From positions 1 through 14,347 of the forward strand of contig JACQAW010000365.1 in NCBI GenBank assembly GCA_016194725.1: 14,347 nt of DNA, given 5' to 3'. Shown here piece after piece: positions 6,240-12,855 of this stretch. The translations under genes and the position numbers were made by a program. Source of the stretch: Deltaproteobacteria bacterium (GTDB lineage Bacteria > Bdellovibrionota > UBA1018 > UBA923). Below the pieces are notes generated by a model that saw only the letters and a program-made list of their open reading frames with translations, ran no database searches and was not told the origin of the DNA. Numbering within the stretch: the stretch's first letter is position 1; each line of letters begins with the position of its first letter.

Positions 6240-8257
6240 GCCGCCAACCTTTCTGAGGCGACCAGCTCGCCCTCGGGCTCAACCGTGAAAAACACCCCGC
6301 TCGCCTTGCGCTCGGTCAGGCGCGCATTCACGCATTTTACCAGGCGCCTTTCCAGCAGCTGCTCGTGCTCGGCCAGCCGCGTCTGGCCGACCTTGCCCAT
6401 GAACACACAGCGCAGCCGCAGCTTGCCCGAGGCCACGCCCGGCAGCTCGTCGAGCGAACGCCGCTCGTCGCCGAAAAGTTCAATCGAAAAAGTTTTGATC
6501 TCGACGCTATTGCGCATGGCCCAGCGCTGCGCATGCGAAAGGGCGCCCTTGCCCTGCAGCGCCAGCTGCAGATGCCCCTGGGGCACCAGCAGCGCCGCGC
6601 GCGGCCCCACCAGAAAGCGGTCCACCAGCTCGGCCTCGCCGCAGCGGCCCTGCTCCACCCAAACCACGCGGTCGGCCAGCTCGAGCAGGTTGTCGCGAAA
6701 CCCGGCGGCGATAATGGTTTTGCCGTAAGCGGTCAAGGCCCTGAAAATAACCGACGTCGTATCGGCGTCCAGGCTGCCCGAGAAATCCTCGACCAGGATG
6801 ATTTCTGGTTTGAAAAGCAGGGTGCGCGCGATCTGGATTCGATGTTTCAGCGAAGCGCTCCAAGTGACAGAGGGGTCCACGGGCATCTCGAGGCCCTTCT
6901 CGTCCACGAAACCCCGCAGCCCCGTGGCCGTCACCACCGCCGAAACCTCTTCAAGCGAGGCCTTCGTGCCAAAACAGATATTCTCAAGAAGAGTGCCGGG
7001 AATCAGCTGCGGGTCGGCCGAGACCAGCGCGGCCCAGCGTCGCCGGTACTGCAGCGGCATGTCGCTGAGCGCGTGCCCACCCACCTTGATCCCGCCCTGC
7101 GCGGGCTTTGTTGCGCCCGAGATGAGCTCCAGCACGTGGCTCAACGGCCCCGGGTCTTCGCCCGCGAACAACAGCCTTTCGCCGCGCTTGATGCGCAAGC
7201 TGGCGTCAACCAGCCCGCCGTGCGAAACATTTTCGAACTCAATCGCCCCGCCCCACGAAAACTGCTCGGCGCCCGCCGACTTTTTCGTGTCGGTTTCGCC
7301 GATGACTTCCATGACGTAACGAAACTGGCGCAGGCCTTTGAGCGCTTCTTTATAAAAGCTGAGCAGTTGGCGAATCGGGCCTTGAATGCGCGCGGCATAA
7401 ATAGAAATTGCGATGTACTGGCCCAGCGTCAGCGAGCCGTTCACCACCGCCAATCCGGTAATCGCGATTACGGCTATGGTAAACGTCATGCTCCAGATCA
7501 CTTCCTGCGAAACATAAGCCGTTTCCCAGCTGAAAAGCAGCGTGAACTGGTCGCGGCTCTGTTCCTGGCTCCGAGTCAGGCTTTCCATGCTTTCATCGGT
7601 GCGGTGATACTGGCGAATCAGGTTGCGGGCCGCGAAAATCTGCTGAAGCCGGCCGCCCAGGCCACCCAGACATTTCACGAAACCGGAGTTGACGGTGGCA
7701 ATCTTGTCCGAAAGGCGCAGTGAAAAAAACGCCAGAATGGCGGTGGCGCCAATGGTGGCAAGCCCCACCAGCGGACTGAGCGCAGTGACGATAAAGCCGA
7801 TCCAGATCAGCTGCACCACTGAGCGGGTGGCGCGTGCCGGCAGCGAGGTCAAAAAAACCGAGGCATCGTGCACCACGGACATGGAAAGCTGCTGGTACTC
7901 GCCCGCGCTGAGCGGCTTTTTGCCTGACTGGCTGGTGAGCTGGCTGCGAGCCACCCCCTGCTGCAGCACAATGCGAATCTTATCCAGGCACATCTGCACG
8001 AAAAAAAGCCCGACACTCTCGAGCGCGAGAGACAAAATGGTCAGCAGCGCCATCATGATGAGCAGATTCCAGAGCAGCGCCGTATTTTTGTGCCCGATGC
8101 CCTCGTCGATGATTCCCTTGCCCAGGAGCGGATCGACCACCATGAGAAACGACGACATGGCCAGCGCCGTGATTCCCATCATGAGATGAGTGCGCACGGG
8201 CGCGATGAGCGTTGACATGCGCGGGTCGAAACCAAGCCGGAGCAGCCATTTTTTCAA
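6236..8257 (-). CDS. ABC-exporter-fold protein with degenerate nucleotide-binding domain
   Basis: A 673-residue half-transporter layout. About six transmembrane helices lie within residues 20-300 (type I exporter order, ending LGQYIAISIYAARIQGPIRQ), followed by an ABC-like domain at about 336-545. The fold markers and spacing are kept (VSADPQLIPGTLLENICFG, KHRIQIARTLLFKPEIILVED, ELADRVVWVEQGR), yet each catalytic motif is altered. Walker A is GEDPGPLSH (366-374) with no lysine. The Q-loop glutamine is Ala414. The signature is WSASL (466-470) instead of LSGGQ. Walker B ends Glu490-Asp491, not Asp-Glu. The switch histidine position is Phe520. ATP hydrolysis is therefore unlikely. A C-terminal extension (about 546-673) matches nothing I know. 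The start is TTG 8257, overlapping the upstream TGA, with GGGGG four bases before it; ATG 8218 is an alternative. It could be a pseudo-ABC scaffold, a regulatory membrane module, or half of a heterodimer encoded elsewhere. Confidence 0.85.
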   Translation of the reverse strand: MKKWLLRLGFDPRMSTLIAPVRTHLMMGITALAMSSFLMVVDPLLGKGIIDEGIGHKNTALLWNLLIMMALLTILSLALESVGLFFVQMCLDKIRIVLQQGVARSQLTSQSGKKPLSAGEYQQLSMSVVHDASVFLTSLPARATRSVVQLIWIGFIVTALSPLVGLATIGATAILAFFSLRLSDKIATVNSGFVKCLGGLGGRLQQIFAARNLIRQYHRTDESMESLTRSQEQSRDQFTLLFSWETAYVSQEVIWSMTFTIAVIAITGLAVVNGSLTLGQYIAISIYAARIQGPIRQLLSFYKEALKGLRQFRYVMEVIGETDTKKSAGAEQFSWGGAIEFENVSHGGLVDASLRIKRGERLLFAGEDPGPLSHVLELISGATKPAQGGIKVGGHALSDMPLQYRRRWAALVSADPQLIPGTLLENICFGTKASLEEVSAVVTATGLRGFVDEKGLEMPVDPSVTWSASLKHRIQIARTLLFKPEIILVEDFSGSLDADTTSVIFRALTAYGKTIIAAGFRDNLLELADRVVWVEQGRCGEAELVDRFLVGPRAALLVPQGHLQLALQGKGALSHAQRWAMRNSVEIKTFSIELFGDERRSLDELPGVASGKLRLRCVFMGKVGQTRLAEHEQLLERRLVKCVNARLTERKASGVFFTVEPEGELVASERLAA

Positions 8258-9486
8258 GCAGCCCCCGAATCGACGCCTTTGACCGTATCTTTGTCGATCA
8301 GGCCCAGCAGCCGGCGATTGGTCTCGGCCAGCTTCGTGCTCTGCTGTTTGAGCGCTTCGATCTGCCCTTCCAGCAGCTGCGTGTGCTGCGCGATGCTGTC
8401 GTCGGAGCGCTCACGTTCCGACGTCAAGGCTTTTACCAGATGCGAAAAACTGGCCAGCATGCTTTGCACGTCGCGGTCGGCGCCGATGCCGTCGGACGAA
8501 TCGGTGATGCGCTTGAGACTTTCGGGGTCGGCGGGGTCAGCCGCGCCCAGGCGCGTGGAAAGGTTGCGCAGCGGGCGCGAAATGCTGCGTGCGAAAAGAA
8601 AGCTGATGGCAATGGCCAGAAAGCAGAAAACCGTCGAAAGCACGATCATGTTGGTGCGCAGGCGATTTGCGATCTGCATTCCTTCGTTGATGGCACGCAT
8701 CGAAATCAACTTGCCCACGCGTTCGCCGCCGCTGCCCGTAAGCTCGGTCACCGCTACGATGTAATCGCCGCGCAGGCCCGGCTCTTTGACGAACGGAGCC
8801 AGGGTTTTCAGCACCGCCGCGGTGCCAAAGCCCACCTGTCCTTCAACCGTAGATGATAAAAAAGCGGTCGCGGCCTTGGTGGCCTGAAACACGTTGGAGT
8901 CTTCGCCCACGAGCGCGAACTCGCCGCGGGTCATGTTTTGCAGCTTGGTCAGCACGTCTTCGCCAAAGCGGTAACCCACCACCAGCGTTCCCATCGCGCG
9001 GTCGCCATTGCGCACAGGGATGGCCACGACCTGCTTGAGCTGATCTCCATCAGCAACATACCCGTACTCGGGCTTGCCCGCCTCGCGCACGCGTTTCACC
9101 ATGACCTCGAGCGCGGTTTTGCTTTTCTGGTCGTAGGGATGGTCGTTCTCGTCAAAGCCATCCAGAAAATCGGCATGGATAAGGCCGCGAAAGCCCTCGA
9201 ACGCGTCGACGATGGTCGGGGCGTCATTCGTACTCATCACGGCTTTGAGCTGCGGCAGATCGGAGAGCAGTTTCGTTTCGGCTTCCAAGGACCGGAAGCG
9301 CTCGTCCTGCAGCTGGGTGAACAAAGCCTGAACCGCTTTGAGATCGCGGGTCAGGCGAGCTTCTTCATATTTAAGAATGGTGCTGCCCAGGGTCACGCAG
9401 ATACAGACCAGCAGGCCTAATACGAGGGCTGAGGTGAATACGGCAATCCGTCTTTCCAGTTCCACGTCTTTGTATCGACGAAACAC
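8254..9486 (-). CDS. Cache-HAMP membrane sensor protein without output domain
   Basis: A 410-residue inner-membrane protein. TM1 spans about 14-37. A periplasmic region (38-278) resembles the double-Cache sensor domains of histidine kinases and cyclases (ALFTQLQDERFRSLEAETKL, LSDLPQLKAVM, VVAIPVRNGDRAMGTLVVG). TM2 spans about 279-299. A HAMP domain starts at RSISRPLRNLS (300-310), and a coiled coil of about 40 residues follows (355-395). No kinase, cyclase, phosphodiesterase or chemotaxis-signalling domain follows, so the output must be a partner protein. Its stop overlaps the start of the pseudo-ABC gene, the obvious candidate partner. The start is GTG 9486, the first in-frame start codon before TM1. 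It has no clear Shine-Dalgarno; GTG 9465 is a possible alternative. It heads the four-gene set, and its upstream region holds an inverted repeat and a hexamer repeat. Confidence 0.85.
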   Translation of the reverse strand: MFRRYKDVELERRIAVFTSALVLGLLVCICVTLGSTILKYEEARLTRDLKAVQALFTQLQDERFRSLEAETKLLSDLPQLKAVMSTNDAPTIVDAFEGFRGLIHADFLDGFDENDHPYDQKSKTALEVMVKRVREAGKPEYGYVADGDQLKQVVAIPVRNGDRAMGTLVVGYRFGEDVLTKLQNMTRGEFALVGEDSNVFQATKAATAFLSSTVEGQVGFGTAAVLKTLAPFVKEPGLRGDYIVAVTELTGSGGERVGKLISMRAINEGMQIANRLRTNMIVLSTVFCFLAIAISFLFARSISRPLRNLSTRLGAADPADPESLKRITDSSDGIGADRDVQSMLASFSHLVKALTSERERSDDSIAQHTQLLEGQIEALKQQSTKLAETNRRLLGLIDKDTVKGVDSGAA

Positions 9487-9516
9487 ACCGTTTTCGAAAC
9501 GCCCGACGCTTTTTCC

Positions 9517-9531
9517 AGGCAGAACCTGCCT
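9517..9531. repeat. Inverted repeat upstream of the sensor operon
   Basis: AGGCAG-AAC-CTGCCT is a perfect 6-3-6 inverted repeat centred 38 bases upstream of the GTG of the Cache-HAMP gene. It is flanked by TTTTT on one side and AGTTTT on the other. It could be an operator for a dimeric regulator of the four-gene operon or a small bidirectional hairpin terminator. No convincing -10/-35 pair is visible around it. Confidence 0.4.
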
Positions 9532-9586
9532 AGTTTTCGAGAACTTTCGTCCTTTGTGGGTACGGGCCCGGTGCCCCGTTGCCCGA

Positions 9587-9653
9587 GTCCCGAGTACCGG
9601 GACCCGTTACGGTCCCGGAACCTGTTCCGGTCCCGGTCCCTGTCCCTGTTCCA
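9587..9653. repeat. Degenerate GTNCCN hexamer repeat array
   Basis: About ten or eleven imperfect hexamers of the form GTNCCN: GTCCCG, GTACCG, GTTACG, GTCCCG, GAACCT, GTTCCG, GTCCCG, GTCCCT, GTCCCT, GTTCCA, with an additional base or two shifting the register at the left end. The array stops five bases from the DMT transporter stop codon. It lies in the 172-base gap before the sensor operon. Translated it gives PVPVPV on plus and RDRDRN on minus, so neighbouring open frames here are artefacts of the period-six repeat. It may be a polymorphic tandem repeat or a mobile repeat family scattered in the genome. Confidence 0.8.
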
Positions 9654-9658
9654 GTTGG

Positions 9659-10096
9659 TTACTGCCTGGTCAACCACACTCCGGCAGCCACGAGCAACAA
9701 CCCACCAACTCTATTCAGCGAAATCGCGTGCATCGGCGCATTGAACAAGCCAAAGCGATCAATCACAATGCCCATTCCCAGCTGACCAAATAGCAGCGCA
9801 ATAAACCCTTCAAAAGTTCCAGTGCGCCCCAGCCCAAACGCCATCGCCGCAAGCAACGGCACGCCAAGCAGCCCGCCCAGGAAATGCCAGCTGGGTGTCT
9901 GCGAAAGCAGTCCCCACTTCGGCGGCCACTCCATGGCCAACAACGGTGGCAGCGACGCTGCCAGCTGAATGACGGTGAAAATGAACGCGAATAACCAGGT
10001 CCCCAGACTTCCGCGCAAGGCCACGTTCAGCGAAACCTGAATGGCCATGAAAGCGCCTGACACCACGAGCAGCAGTACCGGAAACCAGGTTGTCAT
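9659..10096 (-). CDS. DMT-superfamily transporter, YdcZ (DUF606) family
   Basis: A 145-residue integral membrane protein with four or five hydrophobic helices. The N-terminus MTTWFPVLLLVVSGAFMAIQ continues VSLNVALRGSLGTWLFAFIF, matching the YdcZ pattern (Gly-rich first helix, Gln-x-x-x-Asn, then 'lgs..A'). A Pro-Trp segment and GRTGTFEGFIALLFGQLGMG follow, and it ends VGGLLLVAAGVWLTRQ, all usual for the family. These are small half-size drug/metabolite-type transporters that probably dimerise in the inner membrane; the substrate is unknown. ATG 10096 is chosen because the first helix begins there and the length equals that of the family. The same frame is open to a GTG at 10211-10213, but the extra 39 residues are Arg/Lys-rich and non-homologous. 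The Shine-Dalgarno is weak (GGG). It is separated by a repeat-bearing 172-base gap from the sensor operon, so co-transcription is uncertain. Confidence 0.85.
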   Translation of the reverse strand: MTTWFPVLLLVVSGAFMAIQVSLNVALRGSLGTWLFAFIFTVIQLAASLPPLLAMEWPPKWGLLSQTPSWHFLGGLLGVPLLAAMAFGLGRTGTFEGFIALLFGQLGMGIVIDRFGLFNAPMHAISLNRVGGLLLVAAGVWLTRQ

Positions 10097-10395
10097 CGAC
10101 CCATCATGACCCGAAACGACCGCTGATTCCACCAAAGATACGAAGCGCGCCTTGCAGCGTGCCGCGCGGATTTTGGGTGTCATGATCGAGCGGTGAGTGC
10201 AAATTAAGGGCACCTAAGTGTGTCCAGAACTATATTGTATTGCCATTAATTATTGCCGGACCTCGCCGATCTTTAAGCGTTAACTACCACCCGAAGCGCG
10301 TGCCGAGCGCCTGCCGCCCGATTTCCGGCAGCCATTGGATCTACACTCAATATCAGCGTCACATTTGATTTTGAGGTACGTTTGCGAGGTGTACG
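10097..10395. other. Divergent intergenic region with no recognised gene
   Basis: About 300 bases between the divergent transporter and secreted-protein genes. The stretch 10229-10256 is markedly AT-rich (TATATTGTATTGCC, ATTAATTATTG) and is the likely seat of one or both promoters, but I cannot fix -10 and -35 boxes with confidence. A 6-bp hairpin CTGCCG/CGGCAG with a nine-base loop lies at 10311-10331. No small gene with a ribosome site was found. Confidence 0.5.
10386..10391 (+). promoter_or_regulatory. Shine-Dalgarno that fixes a TTG start
   Basis: GAGGTG lies four to five bases ahead of the TTG at 10396. It decides for the TTG over the in-frame ATG at 10429, which has no ribosome site and would cut off the basic end of the signal peptide. 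Confidence 0.75.
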
Positions 10396-12855
10396 TTGAA
10401 TCGCCTAAATTTCATTCAATCAATTTTTATGTCTATATGCCTGGTCCTTGCGATTTGGAGCTGGATGCCGGCTGGTGTCAGTAACGCCTATGCGCAGGTC
10501 ATATGCACTCCGGAGTGCCCGTGCACGGCCACCGGAGTTCCAATTTCGGCATGCGCACCTGTTCCGACACCTACGCCGACTCCGACTCCCACTCCCACCC
10601 CTACGCCCACTCCCAGCAATCCGCTGCAGATCAACGTCAATACTGCCGACTTCACATTAAACGCCTCTGGCGGTTATACTAGCTCGTACATGAGTATTAC
10701 CTGCGCCGGCGACAGTGATACCTTGCCCTTTCAAAGCCTGCCCTGCATTTTCGGCGGCAATAGCATCTCGGTCGCCTCGCCTCAGCCAACCCCCACTGGC
10801 GGCTTCGGGCACGCTTTTATCTATCTCTATCCAGATCAAGGCATAGGGTTGGGTAGCCTGAACACGATTTCCTTTGATTTGAACGCTCAAGCTTTGAGTC
10901 TGGTCGGAACAGGCACTAACGTCACAGCCGGCGTGGAGGTTCAGCTTATCAGTGGCAGCACTCTGGTAGGGTTACCTCAGACTGTTTTTCTCAACTCATC
11001 TCCAGAGCACATGATTTTCGATGTCACCGGCATTTTCGAGGTCAACGGCATCAATGCTTCGGCCAGCGGCTATGGGCTTTCTTTTAAAATTCTGCAGCTC
11101 GTGGAAGGCATGGATGTGACGATTCCGGAGCTCACCGTGAGTAACATTGTTTTGACCTATTCTGGTATTGACCTGTCGGTAGCCAAACTCACTTTGACCA
11201 AGCCAGACGGATCGCCCCTTGGCGTGTCGCCGACCGGCCTAACTCTTATTTCCCCAGACTCCCCGTTCTTTCTTGCCGCGGTCAAGGTGAGCGGAACCGG
11301 CTTTGACGCGAGTGACACGCGAATTGCCACCGTCACGCTTCAGGTGGGCCAGCAACTTCTTACGAGCTCTCTGCCCTTGGCTTGGATCGCGGGCGGTGGT
11401 GGAAGCTCAATGGTGTATTTCGAAACACAGCTGCCGGCAGGTGTGACGAGCGGACTTTTGCCTATCGTCGCAACCGTTTCACCAGGCAATCCATTTGGTG
11501 AGGCAAATTTTTCAAACAACACCGCAAGTACTGAGGTCCAGGTGGTGGGCTCAAGCTTTGATCTCGCAATCTCGCCGCCCGTGATCACAAAGCCAGACGG
11601 ATCGCCCCTTGGCGTGTCGCCGACCGGCCAAACTCTTATTCCCCCGGACGCCCCGTTCTTTCTTGCCGCCGTCAAGGTGAACGGAACCGGCTTTGACACG
11701 AATGACACGCGAATCGCAACCGTCACGCTTCAGGTGGGCCAGCAACTTCTTACGAGCTCTCTGCCCTTGGCTTGGATTGCGGGCAGTGGGGGGAACTCAA
11801 CGGTGTATTTCGAAGCGCACCTTTCGCCAGGCGCAATCGGAATCCAGACGATCACAGCCATCGTTGATCCGGGCAATGTTCTTCAAGAGGCCGACTCTTC
11901 AAACAACACCGCAAGTACTCAGGTTCAGGTCGTCGCTCCATACAAACTAGTAGCTTCCGTCAACGGAGTGCAGGTTCCTGATGGTTCAGGCCTGAAATAT
12001 CCTCTGGCGCCCTCGAACATTCGTGCATTTGGGGACGGAGTTGTGCCGGGGCTGTCGACGCCAGTCGTGGTTTCGTGCATCGACACGACGACGGGTAATG
12101 CAGCGACCGGTTGCTACTTCCAGCTCCACATGGACAGGGACACGTCTGCTGGCGCGAGCGACGGCGGGCATAAGCACCGAGGTGGAACCTTCGGGCGGCA
12201 GCCGTTTGAATTCAACGAGACGGATCAGACGTTCCCGCTCGACACGCCGATGTCTGTCGATCAAGACGGCAAAGCTCTGTTCTACACGCCGCCCGAGGCT
12301 GCGGGTGATCTCGTGCTCACGATAAAGGGATGGAGCGACAGCTCGCGGTCGACGTCGCTCGACCCGGTTGCGCCGATCACTTTCCAAATCGGAGTCAATG
12401 GGCTCACAGCGTTGCCTGCGAGTAACGTTTACAGGCTCACGGGTGTTTACCCGAACACGAGCATCAATCCGAATTCGCAGTACCATCCAGGCAACCACTA
12501 CTTGTCGGCAGATGGTCTCAAGATCCTCGATCTTGTCGCAAGTATGTTCACCACGTTCCAGGCCACGCTAGGGGTCAACGACGCGAGCCTTGAGAAGGGC
12601 GGCGTGTTCGATCTTGGCTTAAACTGGCAGTCGCCGCACGGGCTGCATCGGCTCGGAAACGGCGTTGATGTCGACCTGTGCGCTGAGAGCACGATCGACA
12701 ACAACCCATTCGAAACCGCCACAGATGGTTGTCCGAATGCGTGGATCAGGGTTCCGCAGGACCGCTTTTTGAAACTCTGTAAGGAACTGGGTGGGTTCAA
12801 AGTTCCTGAGCCGCAACTTCACTGCGAGTTCTCTGTGAATCCGGAGGATTTATGA
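10396..12855 (+). CDS. Large secreted protein: Pro-Thr linker, two CARDB-like repeats, M15/LAS-like C-terminal domain
   Basis: An 819-residue exported protein starting at TTG. Residues 1-34 are a signal peptide ending near AYAQ. A short Cys-rich piece (VICTPECPC) is followed by a (PT)8 linker at 57-73. Residues 75-255 form a beta-rich domain I cannot name. Two repeats, 259-380 and 389-514, are Ig-like CARDB-type domains, each closing with SNNTAST-x-VQVV. Residues 515-690 are another beta-rich segment. The C-terminal 130 residues contain SPHGLHRLGNGVDVDL (746-761), where His751 and Asp758 have the His-x6-Asp spacing of M15/LAS zinc peptidases, and PEPQLHCEF (804-812), whose His809 could be the third ligand. 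A cell-wall or protein-degrading role is possible but unproven, because the catalytic Glu spacing (E805 to H809) differs by one from the usual ExxH. The stop overlaps the next start (ATGA), so the two products are probably made together. Confidence 0.85.
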   Translation: MNRLNFIQSIFMSICLVLAIWSWMPAGVSNAYAQVICTPECPCTATGVPISACAPVPTPTPTPTPTPTPTPTPSNPLQINVNTADFTLNASGGYTSSYMSITCAGDSDTLPFQSLPCIFGGNSISVASPQPTPTGGFGHAFIYLYPDQGIGLGSLNTISFDLNAQALSLVGTGTNVTAGVEVQLISGSTLVGLPQTVFLNSSPEHMIFDVTGIFEVNGINASASGYGLSFKILQLVEGMDVTIPELTVSNIVLTYSGIDLSVAKLTLTKPDGSPLGVSPTGLTLISPDSPFFLAAVKVSGTGFDASDTRIATVTLQVGQQLLTSSLPLAWIAGGGGSSMVYFETQLPAGVTSGLLPIVATVSPGNPFGEANFSNNTASTEVQVVGSSFDLAISPPVITKPDGSPLGVSPTGQTLIPPDAPFFLAAVKVNGTGFDTNDTRIATVTLQVGQQLLTSSLPLAWIAGSGGNSTVYFEAHLSPGAIGIQTITAIVDPGNVLQEADSSNNTASTQVQVVAPYKLVASVNGVQVPDGSGLKYPLAPSNIRAFGDGVVPGLSTPVVVSCIDTTTGNAATGCYFQLHMDRDTSAGASDGGHKHRGGTFGRQPFEFNETDQTFPLDTPMSVDQDGKALFYTPPEAAGDLVLTIKGWSDSSRSTSLDPVAPITFQIGVNGLTALPASNVYRLTGVYPNTSINPNSQYHPGNHYLSADGLKILDLVASMFTTFQATLGVNDASLEKGGVFDLGLNWQSPHGLHRLGNGVDVDLCAESTIDNNPFETATDGCPNAWIRVPQDRFLKLCKELGGFKVPEPQLHCEFSVNPEDL
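10564..10614 (+). repeat. Pro-Thr codon repeat (hexamer tandem)
   Basis: Eight CCN-ACN dipeptide units encode a (PT)8 linker just after the signal peptide. The DNA is a six-base-period repeat (variants of ACTCCC and ACGCCG). Because the unit is a multiple of three, copy change would alter linker length without breaking the frame. Such linkers are usual in secreted multidomain proteins. Confidence 0.85.
11170..11937 (+). repeat. Tandem duplication of a CARDB-type domain (390-base period)
   Basis: Two adjacent copies offset by 390 bases: 11170-11550 and 11560-11937. The central part, 11199-11390 against 11589-11780, is almost identical DNA, including long exact runs from 11199 (AAGCCAGACGGATCGCCCCT onward) and 11340 (TCAGGTGGGCCAGCAACTTC onward). 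The last third is diverged, with a one-codon length change. The uneven identity suggests a recent duplication or gene conversion limited to the core of the domain. Confidence 0.92.

Noticed and set aside
6365..7723. A 452-codon open frame on the plus strand
   Set aside because: Antisense to the pseudo-ABC gene, His/Arg/Gln-rich shadow composition, no motif. The minus-strand frame has clear transmembrane and ABC-fold features.
6236..8257. Frameshift or sequencing error as the cause of the lost ABC motifs
   Set aside because: The changed motifs are spread over five places, all in one continuous frame with correct spacing and flanking residues; single errors could not produce this.
9587..9653. 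CRISPR array
   Set aside because: Units are six bases, contiguous and degenerate, without spacers or cas genes.
9417..9677. Minus-strand frame encoding an Asn-Arg-Asp repeat peptide
   Set aside because: It is just a reading of the GTNCCN hexamer array and overlaps the start of the Cache-HAMP gene.
10097..10213. N-terminal extension of the YdcZ-type transporter to a GTG at 10213
   Set aside because: The 39 extra residues are basic and non-membrane; the family starts directly with the first helix at 10096.
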